In this document: piece by piece, positions 12,181 to 23,485 of the stretch | Layout: each line of letters starts with the position of its first letter | Position numbering within the stretch: position 1 is the stretch's first letter | Source: Holothuria scabra | Lineage: Eukaryota > Echinodermata > Holothuroidea > Aspidochirotida > Holothuriidae | Direction: 5' to 3' | NCBI GenBank assembly: GCA_037179385.1 | Contig: CM074189.1 | Coordinates: 19,908,520-19,972,519, forward strand | DNA: 64,000 nt | Program-made: the position numbers and the translations under genes | The notes under the pieces: model-generated | Database searches by the model: none | What the model was told of the DNA's origin: nothing | The model's input: only the letters and a program-made list of their open reading frames with translations

Positions 12181-13519
12181 GTGCTTTTAAATGCTTACAT
12201 CCCAAACCGTAGCTTTGCTGATCCCGCTGCAGATGAGTTATGCCAAGTCATCCATGACATCGAATCATCTTCCCCTGATGCCTTGGTTGTAATCAATGGG
12301 GACTTTAACCATTGTTCTTTGAAAAGAAGCAGTATCCACTATTATCAACATGTGTTTTGTCCAACGAGAGGTGATGCGACCCTGGATTTGTTTTACAGCA
12401 ATGTTAAGGAGGCCTACAGTTCTTCACAATTACCTAATCTTGGGGGTTCCGAACACAATCTTGTACTTCTTCAGCCTAAATACCGTCCTCTGGTTCAGAG
12501 ACAAAAGCCACAGATCATTTCAGTAAAGCAATGGAATTCTGACGCGATTGGTACACTTCAAGGTGCGCTAGAATGTACTGACTGGGATGTTTTTATTCAC
12601 GCTAATTCTGACCTAGATTCCCTTGTTCACACTGTCAGTGATTACATCAATTTCTGCACTGAATTGGCTGTCCCCACCAGACGGATCAAAATATTTCCGA
12701 ATAATAAACCATGGATTACTAAACCCAGTTAAAGACATTATCAATGTCATTATCAAACTCCAAAAGTCTCTGAAATCCGTAATTGATTCTGAGAAAAAGA
12801 AATATAAAGAGAAAATAGAGAATAATTTCACTAAAAGTGATATGAAATCTGTATGGAGGGGCATACGGCTTATGAGTGGGTTCTCAAATGGTAGCAGTAA
12901 ATCCAGCCAGGTTCCTTTTTGTACACCTGCATAAGCTAATGACCTTAATAAATTTTTATAAACGTTTCGACTGTCACGATTTTCAATCTGAGGTCAATGT
13001 CCTTAAAGAGTCTTTATCGGATTTTAACGACCGGAATTTTAGTACGAACGAATCGGAGGTACGGCGCTTTTTTCAGGTCTTAAACCTTCCAAGGCAGCTG
13101 GGCCCGACGGTATACCAGCTCGTGTTTTTAACGTTTGTTCTCAACAGCTTGCCAAAATTTTTACTTATATTTTTAATCTCAGTTTTAGCACCTGTTCCAT
13201 CCCGGGAATTTGGAAGACATCTTGTATTATTCCAGTTCCAAAAAAGTCTCCAATCACTTGTAGGAACGATTTAAGACCTGTTGCGCTTACATCTACTGCC
13301 ATGAAAGTCTGTGAACGTATTTTGTTGAAAGAGTCTTCTAGTATGTCTGCTAATTATCTCGACGAATTTCAGTTTGCATATCAAAAACATCGTAGCACTG
13401 AAGATGCAATCCCTGTTTTATTAGAGAAAGTTTATAAGCACCTTGAACGCTCTAAATTTGGTAACAGTGTCCGAATTACCTTTTTTAACTTTTCTTCGGC
13501 CTTTAACACTATACAATGA
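12181..13519 (+). pseudogene. LINE endonuclease and N-terminal reverse transcriptase (broken)
   Basis: Successive frames at 12181-12732, 12623-12934, 12876-13274 and 13301-13519 carry one protein in pieces. The pieces are, in order: endonuclease end with GDFN and SEHNLV motifs, linker, reverse transcriptase finger region, and the QFAYQKHRSTEDAI to SSAFNTI part holding the first catalytic block. At least three frame changes separate them. The usual first catalytic Asp position before SSAFNT reads Asn. Confidence 0.8.
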
Positions 13520-13525
13520 CATGTT

Positions 13526-14210
13526 TTGACAAATAAGTTCTTGAAATTTGATGCCATTCCTAAGTCTTTAATTCTCTGGATTTTAGAGTATCTTACCAAT
13601 AGGAAGCAATTCGTTAGGCTTGGTGCATCTGTTTCGTCTGACCTTACTGTTTCTAACACCGGTGCCCATCAGGGTACTGTCTTGGCTCCATTTTCCATTT
13701 TTATTCGTTTTATATACTTCTGATATTCGCAGTAATGATCCTCTATGTCCATTAATTTAATTTGCTGATGACACAGCTTTGGTTGGATTAATTGAGCGTG
13801 ATGATTGTTCTAATTACCTAAATCATTTACATAACTTTATTAATTACTGTGATAATAACTTTTTAGAGCTTAATGTGAAGAAAACAAAAGAAATGATCAT
13901 TGACTTTAGGAAGCTAAGCTGTACGCCTGACTTACTTTCACTTGAAGGCAGTGATATAGAAAGGGTGAACAACTATAAGTATCTAGGGATTTACTTAGAT
14001 AATAGTCTTTCCTGGAATGATCACATTGACATTTTGATAAAGAAACTGAATGTCCGTATATATTGTATGAGAAAACTCCACTCCTTTTATGTCAGTCCTG
14101 AAATTTTATCCGTGTTTTATAATTCTGTTATTTGTAGTGTGAGGCGTTATTGTTTGTTAGCATGGGGTGGTAACATTAGTCAATGCGACATAGACCGCCT
14201 AAATCGATAA
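13526..14210 (+). pseudogene. LINE reverse transcriptase catalytic and C-terminal part (broken)
   Basis: Frames 13526-13723 and 13779-14210 carry the GAHQG block, the FADD catalytic box at about 13761, the LNVKKTKEMIIDFRK thumb motif and the YKYLGIYLD motif. They end near 14210. The FADD box itself lies between the two open frames, because a frameshift separates them. Confidence 0.82.
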
Positions 14211-14685
14211 TTAAAAGAGCTAGTCGCATAATTGGGACTGCACAGACAGGGGTGGGTGATACATATGGTGCCCTTTTGCCACAAAACTGCACACAGTCTG
14301 GACCAATGTCATCTACCCTTTACATAAACTACTAGCCGATCAACTTATAGTTCGTAGCGGCAGACATACTTCCAAGCTTTGGCACTAAATCTCGGCACCC
14401 CTTATCGTTCATTTCACAGGCTATTCGCTGTCACAATTGTAGTTTTAAACGGTAGATGTACTTTTCTGTCTGTTGTGTTTCTCTGTCTGCTGCCTTTTGC
14501 TCCTTTTATGTTTTTATTTATTGTTACCTGTTTTAACCTTTTCAATGTTTTAAGTGTTTCAATGTTTTAAGTGATTGTTTTAGTGTTTGTTTTTCTTTCA
14601 TTTTATTCGTGTTAATTGTTTTTATATGTAGCGAGCTTGGCAATTTCCAGTTGATGGATTAATAAAGTGATATTCTATTCTATTC

Positions 14686-15241
14686 TGGTCCCTAAGAAAG
14701 CCGTCGATCGGCGCCCATGTGGCGATTATAGGGCTCTAAATAGAACCAAAGTACACGACACATACCAATACAAATATTTTTAGGTATTCGTTCTGCTTTT
14801 AAAGCGGACATTAGGTGTAGTCCAGCTTGCACTAGGTCTACACCTCGATCAAGCCACATTCTTAAGAACTTAACCACCTGTTCACATGTATGGTTGAGTA
14901 GGGATGGTATCAAGAAACCTTTACATGCACCATATTCAGGGCATTATCGAGTCCTTGAAAGGAAGGACAAGTATTTTACTATTGGCATCGATGGACGTCG
15001 TTCCACAGTTAGTATAGAAAGCTTTAGGTTATACTGATGATTTCAGTGACAGTACTGATACTGGCTAAAGAGTAGCAACTACATCAACACCTACCCTACC
15101 ACCTAAACCAGCTGTATCTACACCTGCCGTGGTGAAGCACCCTGCCTCTGAATCCATTCTAAAGAAGTCAGATGATAAAGCCACCACTACAACGCAGTCT
15201 GGTTGGAAAGTACACTGGCCGAAAGAGTATCTTCAGATTGT
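14686..15241 (+). pseudogene. Gypsy-like pol: reverse transcriptase scrap fused to integrase C-terminus
   Basis: 14690-14775 reads VPKKAVDRRPCGDYRALN, the block right after the point where the LINE inserted. From about 14785 the sequence jumps to the integrase C-terminus: an IRSAFKADI block, then PYSGHYRVLERKDKYF (the GPY/F module of Gypsy integrases). A KVHWPKEYLQIVHF tail ends in TAA. Reverse transcriptase core, RNase H and the integrase catalytic core are absent, so an internal deletion of well over 1.5 kb is inferred. Confidence 0.8.
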
Positions 15242-15319
15242 CCATTTTTAATAAATTATTTACCTTATCGACTTATTGATGACTTATTAATTTTTAAGTC
15301 ATCTAGAGAGTATGCAGAG

Positions 15320-15779
15320 TGCATAACATACATATCCATTGGGCTCTCTGTACGTGTGCACCTTTCAATTTACGTTTGCTACGAGTGCAGTAAACCTAAC
15401 TGACCAATCACAGGCACGACTTTCGGAGTGATCAAGCAGGCTGTGGTCAGGAGGCCTTCATAAGCACCAAGTCAGCGACACTGGAAAGACGTGGAAAACC
15501 AACTTCATCGAATCTTCCAGATTCTCCGTCCTTGACTGCCACTTGACAGTACTTACTGCACCTAGAATTGTCTACCAAAATCTCTGAGATATCTACAAGA
15601 AATTATTCGCTTCATCAGCTGGCATCTTGACAATTATTACTCGGGACTGAGGTGTTGCGTGCGGCAATATTACCAGTTCCACTACATTGCCGAGCACGAG
15701 ATCTTATCTTTGACGCCTTTTTGTTGCGGCTTGATGCCAAGAGTTTGATTTAACTAGACATGAGACCATTTTATTTACT
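15320..15779 (+). repeat. 3' LTR of the Gypsy-like element
   Basis: Direct repeat of the 5' LTR, starting TGCATAACATACATATCCAT. It is slightly shorter, lacking the segment near 10240-10270. The LTRs differ at many positions, so the insertion is old. The preceding GAGAGTATGCAGAG is purine-rich and could be the polypurine tract. Confidence 0.87.
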
Positions 15780-17037
15780 AAAATAGTGGTCGCTATTTCC
15801 CAAACTGGAAAACATGGGCTAAGCGTCACGTTTCACTTGCTCATCGTCAAATTTGACTCCCTTTATCCTTGGTTAGGGAAACTAAAACAAAAAATATTCT
15901 GTGGAAAGGTGCTTTACGATGATGCTTGTAAAGGCTAGCAATGGATAAATCAGTTGAACCTATGGTCAGTTTAAATTACAGTTGGAGTCCTTTGGGAAGT
16001 GCACTGGATCCCACGTGACGGCTGAAAAAGTTGCGATAACATTTTATTTGCAACTAAATCATTTGGTCTAGAGGTTTCTTTTAAGAGCTCTTGTTTCGTG
16101 GTCAAGAAAATATCGGATCCAACAGGACTCAGGTCCCAACAAGTACAAATATATATCCTGAATGATTAGTCCGGGAACTAACAATATTCCCGGAATATGC
16201 CAGTATGGGATCTGGTGAATCACTCATAGACCACACTATAAGTATAGACAATTGAAAATAAAAAGGTAGTCAGCTATCGGCAAAAGATAATGAAAATAGC
16301 ACCAGCTAGAAAGCTTTCAGTAATTTATTCAACCTTTTAGACCCAAAAAGAGCCACTTATAATAGAGCGAAGGTTAGAGGCATTGAAAGGTTAAAGTTAA
16401 TACACAAAGTAAACAAGTAAAGAGAAGATAAATTAAAACATGCAAAATCGATTGTTGAAGGATTGGACATTAAGATAAACGAGAGGAAGAAAAACAGTCG
16501 TTAGGATAAAAAAAAGTCGACTATAATTAAAAAGTGTAAAACAATAAATTTTAATAAGGGTTACACTCGCTGGGTGCGCTACGTTGCGAAATTAGTGGAC
16601 ATTTTTCCCTCAGATTGTTTTCCTTTCCCCCAGTTGTCCCAAAGTTAGGTCAGTGGCAGTTGTTAAAATAAATAATATACCACTCCGGGGGCTAATTTTC
16701 ACTCAGAGATGTGCTACAACCTCAGATCCCACCGGGACTTTGCGCCTGGAACCCAGTGGCAGGAGAGCATGTTTCCCGTTTGGTTTCGCGAAAGACTTTG
16801 CCTCCGACGTGTTTCTTTGCCACTAGTTTGTCTCCCCTAATTTAGCATTATTGCACCCCCACTGATTACAAGTAAACTAAAAGGGAAATCGGGTAAGCAA
16901 CTAGCGTTAGTAGCTTATCCTTTTTGCTGAATTTGTTACTTCCCTTTGCCAATTTTAAAAGGTGTATGGAACAAAGTTGGGCCATCCGAAGACCTTCCTC
17001 TTAATTTAAGAAGTAGTTGACATTCGGATAATGCTTA
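15780..17037. other. no gene recognised
   Basis: AT-rich spacer between two transposons. No long frame, tandem repeat or splice-flanked coding block seen. Confidence 0.45.
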
Positions 17038-17045
17038 ATAGTAAC

Positions 17046-19454
17046 CAGGGGTGGCGCCAGGATTTGCCCGACAGGGGGGCCAGAATTTCAAGGACTCGAA
17101 AAAGGCGATGTTATGTCCCGGTGGAACGTGACTTGGCAGAATTTGAGGCGCGCGGAGCGCGCCGAAATATTGGGCTTTCTTTTTAACAAATACTTAAAAA
17201 TATGGAGTTTATTTGAAGTAATAAGTAAAACTTTTGAAGGAAATTTGGCTTTTGTTGGTACTTTAAAAAATTTGGGGTGTTTATTGAAGAATCTGTCCTT
17301 CATAAGTGAAAAATAAAAAACGTTATATGAGCCACAGCTGAAATTCTTTTGGGGTTACGCATTGAATCGTATAAGACCTACGAACTAAGGCTTCGAGACG
17401 GGACTAGAAGTTTGCCCGAATAGTTTTTCCCTTTTTTGAACGAATCTTTGAAAATTAAGAACTTGTTATAATGGAGAAACTTTGGAACTTAATGAAAGAA
17501 AATTTGATTTTTGGAAAGGTTATAATAAAAAATTTGGTTTCTTTTATTAAGTGATATGCCTTTCAGGAGCAAAATTAGGTAGTATGCCGGGTGATTAACA
17601 GAGTTGGCTTTGGTTATTTATTGTACGCAGTAACCACTGAAACTGGAAAATTTTGCCACTTTTAACAATCTAAAGCTAATATTGGAGAAAAATTGTAATG
17701 TTATGACAGTTTGGGGGTTTTATGGAGGAATCTGACGTTCTCATGAGGAAATTCAAGTAGGGGTTGATCTGTAGTTTTGTTGAGGTTACTGAATATCATC
17801 ATGCAGATTTAGGCCCTCGGACCATTTTGGGGCATTCTCCCGAGGAAAAAATTCGACTATATTTGAAGTCTAATAGGCCTATTTTATTTAATGACATAGG
17901 CGTACGGGAGAGTGTCAGTTTGGCAGGGGGCAGAATTCTTTTTTGTCCGAAAACATGGCATCCTGCTCGAAAGATTATCTAAGTCGAGCGCACAGAATGT
18001 TTTTTAAAAACTGAGAACCCCAGGACAGCAGAAAATGGAATTTCCTTGGCTCTTAACTAGAATTAAAGTCTTTTTTTTCAGATTTATTTCGCAATAAAAT
18101 TATTTTCATTTCATAAAACTGCCCTAAAACGAAGAATAATTTACAAACACGCATTGTTCTCAGTTATCTGTTCGACTAAAACACTATCTATGTGGAGCGC
18201 CACCGTCAGTTGGCGCGGAGCGTACAGAAAATTGTTAAAAAATCTAATTTCTATGATAGCCGGAATGGCATTTCCCAGACTTGTAACTAGAAATGAAGCA
18301 GTCGTTATTTTGAGCTTTCCTTCAAAATGAAAGTTTCACTTCAATAGAGAAAAAAAAACCCCAACTTGCTAATGATCAGAAAAATACCAGATAAAAGGTA
18401 CTGCTACAATTAGATGTTATGGTCTTGTCTCTTTTCGGGGGAAACTGTGCAATGGCACTGGAAACACACTAAAATATTTTTAACTGTATTAAGAATCTTC
18501 GTTGAATACAATTGCAAGGTCAACTAAATAGATGAAATTTTTAACGTGACTGCCCGAACTCCAGACTATAAATGGTTTTACTCCCAACGTATTTGAATAT
18601 ATGTCACGTTACAAGGTCCCTTCAAATAAATTCTCAGTCGGACTTATGGGGAGATTTTCTCACACCACTGTTTATCATTATGTGTAGCTGAAAACGACAT
18701 GGCCGATATTCATTACCTTTGTGAGAATTCGGCTGTCCGGGCAGGCCAGATGGCAGATCATTGGGTAGTGCAGCACATGAACAACCTCTCGTCCGTTTTT
18801 GTGCGGAGAATTCGGAATTGTGAGTTTCCTTGAAGAATATGTCCTTCTAGTAAACAAGATCAAGAAGGTCGTCCGAGTGACTACAGACCCAATTCTTTTA
18901 TCGTGGGTCTGTAGATGTAGGGTCCCCGACGAAATTGGATTTTCTCAGCAACAGGGGGTGGGTAGCCATCCCCGACGGAGGCATGACCTTTGGCACACGG
19001 ATTAAAGATGGGATGAGGGATAGAAGAGCTGGTAAGAAGTAATTAAAACCGATTTAGATATGCATTAAACTAACGTTAAAAAAGGAAAAAATCGTTTAAA
19101 AAGAAAAAAAACATGGTCATCCATCCAGTAGCTTCAGTCTTTTACGTTTTTCATGTTTAGGCCTCCCCAAAAAATTGCCGTCCTTCCCCTACGGGGAAAA
19201 AGATAGGTCAAGGTACATAGAATGAGGTTTAAGCTAGTTAAGAAGTGATTTAAAATCGATTCCGGTATGTATTAAAATAGCATTACAAAACAAAAAATAT
19301 GTTCTAGATCGCCCATCCAGTAACTTCAGTCATTGTGGGGTTTTTTTTTTATTTTTTATTTTTATTTATTTTTTTTTTTTTTTATTTTTTGGCCTCCCCG
19401 ACGAAATCACCGACCTTCCCCGACGGCCCCCCTCCCCCGCTGGCGCTACCCCTG
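17046..19454. mobile_element. hAT-like non-autonomous transposon (family B), 2409 bp
   Basis: Terminal inverted repeats CAGGGGTGGCGCCAG at the left and, inverted, CAGGGGTAGCGCCAG at the right. They are flanked by a perfect 8 bp target duplication ATAGTAAC (17038-17045 and 19455-19462). CAGGG-type ends with 8 bp duplications are the hAT signature. No transposase frame survives. Inside, a segment of about 180 bp is repeated directly (about 19035-19165 and 19225-19400), each copy ending at a GGCCTCCCC motif. Two GC-rich GCGCGGAGCG words occur near 17150 and 18215. Related fragments lie at 31290-31760 and 34735-35360. Confidence 0.9.
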
Positions 19455-19462
19455 ATAGTAAC

Positions 19463-20159
19463 AAAACGAATTTTAGCGAGAGTATGTGGTTTGAACTTTA
19501 AAAATTAAATATACACTTAAAAAGAGGTGAAAAATCGTCTGAAAAATGCATCGCATGGAGCATTTATCCATAAGGCTCGAAACAGTTCCCCTTAAAGTTT
19601 TACCACACTTTTTTAATGAGGTGCGTAACAGCATTGTTAAGTCCTACTTAGCGTACGTAGCACCTTCATTACTTCACTGTATAAGACCTAACGTACATAT
19701 GTCCTTAAGCTCAGAAGTGTGCAAGGCTAATAACACAACGTGTAAGTTTATATCAAAACTCAAAGGGGGGAGCAAAGGTCTTGCGGTATTTATTGTTATA
19801 TTTTCACCTTATCATTCTGACGGTACACCGATTTCAGGAAAACGAAGGCGGTGTGAGAAGTATCTGGTATCCGAATTTGTTACATGATCTGTGCCCTCAT
19901 GTGACACGTGCCTTTGCTGCGTTCACAATGCGCTTAAAAAATATCATGGCCAATTACCACAATCTTGACTGGTTTGCTAGCTAACCCAAAATGTTGCCTA
20001 ACCTTTGTGTATTTTGATATATCCTGTACTGCCAATGTAACAGTTACATGTGAAAGTTACCTGCGCAGCAGGCTATACGGCATATTCCTTGTTAAGTCAT
20101 ATCCTTAACTTCTGCTAAGTTGATTACCGAACAAATTCTTTTGAATATTCATAGAACTA
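19463..20159. other. no gene recognised
   Basis: Open frames of 113 and 67 residues near 19546-19984 show no domain. No repeat detected. Confidence 0.4.
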
Positions 20160-20850
20160 TGTTTTCTCGAGTTGGTTATAATATGTCATGGTAGTGCTCT
20201 GATAGTACCCACTGCACAGGTGGTTACGCAACATAGTAATAATCGGACATCTCAGGTTTCAGTCTAGACTTCCAGTTTACGACTACAGGAGTACAAAAAC
20301 TCACTCAAAACAATTGCATGATTCACTAGACAGTAAATGGCACGGACTTACCATATGCATTAACCGCATGTAACGCGTACGTCATAGACCTAGTTTGTCG
20401 CCACCGACTGGACAAAAAAGCGCATCAAGAGGGCAGCCATGAAGCTATAATTTGTGTGATTTGACGACCACTTTATAAAATTTTAAGCAAGTTAACTTGG
20501 AAGGGGAACAATATCATATTCCTGTATTGCGTGTAGTGATTTTGACTTTACCTTGTATAATTTCGAAAGTATTCCAGTTTTCTAGCAAATTCTGTTGATT
20601 TACTTAAGCAAGTCCAAACTTTTGCACAAAACCGTAGCAGTCGGCCATCTGGTGCGCTTTTTCTCACAATTACGGTAGCGACAATTACCGTGCAGTATGC
20701 TTTGTCCATGTATAGGAAGTCCGTGGTACATGAATAAGTCATTGTACGTATGACAATGAAGTTTGCGTTTACAACTGAACAAAGTCCTGTTAGCTTTGGC
20801 GGACAGTGGTTTGGAAGCTTAGAAACTAATAAAACAGAGCCCGCTCAGGG
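20160..20850. repeat. dispersed repeat (copy 1), split by a MITE
   Basis: Outer parts 20160-20340 and 20726-20850 match 39120-39440 in the same orientation: shared blocks include ACTTCCAGTTTACGACTAC, CATGAATAAGTCAT and AAGTTTGCGT. The middle 20341-20725 is a later insertion missing from the other copy. Confidence 0.75.
20341..20725. mobile_element. CACGGACTT-family MITE, copy 1
   Basis: 385 bp with inverted ends: CACGGACTTACC... at the left, and TGTATAGGAAGTCCGTG at the right. It closely matches 25891-26285 along its whole length. Flanking 8-mers GTAAATGG and GTACATGA agree at six of eight positions, and the uninterrupted repeat copy near 39,325 carries GCACATGA at that point. This fits an aged 8 bp target duplication. 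Confidence 0.8.
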
Positions 20851-21912
20851 GTAATGTGAAAGCTGACTGTAGCAAATTTGCTTTTTTTTTTTTTAAGGCG
20901 ATAAGATGTAATTAAAAAACAAAGCCACCATCACTATTTCACCGTCTGTAAACACAAATTAGTCGAGTTGTGTCTGAGTAAAGTAACCACGTTTGTCACC
21001 AGGATTTGACTGATGTGATGATATCCGTATTTCGTATTATTTCGTAGTGATGAACTGAAAAATATCAGTCCAGATATAGTCAAGGAGGCTTGATATTTGT
21101 GAGAAATTAATTCAAGTGGGTTAAATATTAGTCATTCAGGGTCGTTGACGTGATAACTCAATTAAGGCACTGTTTGACAATTTGTGTTTACAGTGTATAT
21201 TTTTAGCATATAGGTTGTTTCACCTTTTGTTAACCCACAACCGTTTTATCCATACCTGTTTTATTAAGAACCCCGTTCATGCAAAAAATAAATAAATGAC
21301 CCCTGGAAAAGATTCAATATCATCAAACAATTGATTCCAAATCTGTAGCCGGCTTCTGTTTATTCAACCATGGAGTTAAAACTAGCCTCATGGGTTAACT
21401 GTAACAAAACAGATCTTACAATTAGTAGAGAGTTTCCGGTAATTGTGAATTCAAGAAATTCTTACTCAGGTGAAGAAAAATCGTCCAAAACAGTTGTCTT
21501 GTCACTTAATAGAAAATAAAAAATTACTGGCAATATATTTACTGTCGTAAGTTGCTAACATGTAGATTCATCATTATTTCATTTATTGACGTATTTAAGT
21601 GTATGTCTCTAATTAACATCTCCCATTGTCATTTCGTTTATCATAGCGTAGTAAACGACAGCACTAAAATGATCCCCAAACACAAGTAACGACTGCAATT
21701 CTATTAACACCTTACTTATCTGTAAGTACAAGAACGTGCAACTCGAGTGCTATAAGAAAGAGATGGCATTTCAGTAAGCGATTTCTGTAAGTTTAACTCG
21801 TTTTGGTGGCTATGCGCATGCGCACAACCCAATCCTGCCTCTACAACGCATCCAAAATTTGAGCTTACATAAGAATTTCGTAAACTTATTCAATTGTCTT
21901 TTTGGTGTGAAA
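20851..21912. other. no gene recognised
   Basis: AT-rich spacer with no long frame or identifiable repeat. Confidence 0.45.
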
Positions 21913-22333
<421 letters not shown>

Positions 22334-23290
22334 TACAGTAAATTTATATACAGGAAGTACTGTGCATTGGCTTCAACAAGTATCACACAACTTTCCAGCA
22401 GAACTGGTACAATGTGCACAAATTCTCTAAGGGAAAAAACGAAATTGCTATACCCGCCTCATTAATGTACTACTTTTGGTTGTGCCATATACTGTGATCT
22501 AATTTTTAAGGGGCATTTTAACTATTTGATGCGGTTTACTGGTTCTTCATATCATCCAAGTCTAATGTTAGTTAATAAGCCCTCATTACGTGTTCTCCCC
22601 GAAGGGCATTGAGCTTGCACCTTCTGCTTGTCTTCACTAAACCATCTAATCAAGCATGCACTATCAGTTCGATGATCCTATTTAATTAGCCCACAGTTCA
22701 CCTGGCAATGAGTAAGTTGCTTTGCTGCCCCAGTTTGTCACAGAACAGTCCATTGTCTTGTTGAGAACAACCTCTGTTAAGAGATCTTTCTCGTGGACAA
22801 TAGACAGTTTTAAAAGTTTATTCACACGAGTTTTGTAAATGGAGATGAGCTGATGCGACCAGGCGGGCAGGATCAAAGGGCCATTATCTAGTACTGTGGT
22901 ATCTGACTCAGTATTATTTCCTTCAAAAGACCGTCGCTCGGCGGTATTTGCTGGAGAATTCCACATCGGGCTTAACACGTAATGTTGTCAAGTTGTGATG
23001 AATGATATTTAAAAAAAATTGGACCAAGAAAAGGGCTGGACTTGATGAACTCGACTTTGCGTCTAAACCAAAGTCCAAGTCCAAAGAGCACAAGCCCGAG
23101 TCCAAAACAAAAACTTTAGTCCGGACCGGAGTCCTCCGCCCCTGCCATCCAGTCATTGTTCTTTAACGTTCCATCAGTATAATTTGGTATAGAGTTCAAG
23201 CTTTGAACATAATTATACTAGTATACTAGTGGTATCTTTGATATTCTTGGTAGAGCAAGCTCTTTTAATTACTCCTTCATCATAGTTTAA
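22334..23290. other. no firm gene; possible downstream end of the hevein-like gene
   Basis: Just 3' of the hevein-like gene on the minus strand. A 98-residue frame (22682-22978, minus) is open to a stop but is almost cysteine-free and unrecognised. A stretch at about 23060-23110 has repeated AAGTCCAAGTCC words like those in decayed repeats. No further hevein-like exon was found here or anywhere to the left. Confidence 0.35.
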
Positions 23291-23297
23291 TGAATAT

Positions 23298-23485
23298 TTA
23301 TTTCAATTTCTTACCACGAAAATCGTAGCAAAAGTAACATGCACAGTAATCTTCACCATCTCCACACCATCCGCTCGATGAACAACAAGGGCTATCAGAG
23401 AGGGGATCACACGGACCAGGTTGCCCATTTTTGAGGGGAAAGTAACTGCCACATCGCCCATCCCCTCTGACTCCTCGTTCCAATT
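23298..23485 (-). CDS. exon 5: fifth hevein-like module, perhaps terminal
   Basis: Acceptor TTTTCAG|AATTGG. It encodes ELERGVRGDGRCG, GPCDPLSDSPCC, SSSGWCGDG and DYCACYFCYDFRG. The module ends at 23315 with the usual G|GTAAGA donor word. If that donor is not used, translation adds GKKLK and stops at 23298, where an AATAAA (23297-23302) overlaps the TAA. No later module exon was seen, so either this is the last exon or a short unrecognised terminal exon lies downstream. Confidence 0.8.

Larger units (their letters stand above)
12066..14685 (+). mobile_element. 5'-truncated CR1/L2/Rex1-type LINE nested in Gypsy pol
   Basis: Non-LTR retrotransposon copy starting inside the AP-endonuclease domain: the INGDFNH motif lies near 12295, and the N-terminal part is missing. 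It runs through a full but frame-broken reverse transcriptase with SSAFNTI near 13495, NTGAHQGTVLAP near 13655 and FADDTALVG near 13761. It ends in an untranslated tail with AATAAA and short ATTCT repeats at 14672-14685. ATTCT-type tails are typical of the CR1 group. TGGT occurs at both junctions (12062-12065 and 14686-14689) and may be a short target duplication. Several frameshifts make it inactive. Confidence 0.88.
9949..15779 (+). mobile_element. decayed Gypsy-like LTR retrotransposon with a nested LINE
   Basis: Two directly repeated LTRs (about 486 and 460 bp) flank remnants in the order expected for a Ty3/Gypsy element: primer-binding site, gag tail, aspartic protease, start of reverse transcriptase, then integrase C-terminus and a conserved pol tail. 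The reverse transcriptase core, RNase H and most of integrase are missing, and several stops and frameshifts break what remains. A LINE occupies 12066-14685 inside the reverse transcriptase start. The protease and pol wording is close to the Mag/SURL-like lineage of animal Gypsy elements as I remember it; this is recognition by family resemblance only. No clean target duplication was found at the outer ends. Confidence 0.88.

Noticed and set aside
22682..22978. Possible terminal exon of the hevein-like gene
   Set aside because: The frame has no hevein-like pattern and no convincing phase-1 acceptor at its start, so it was left out of the gene model.
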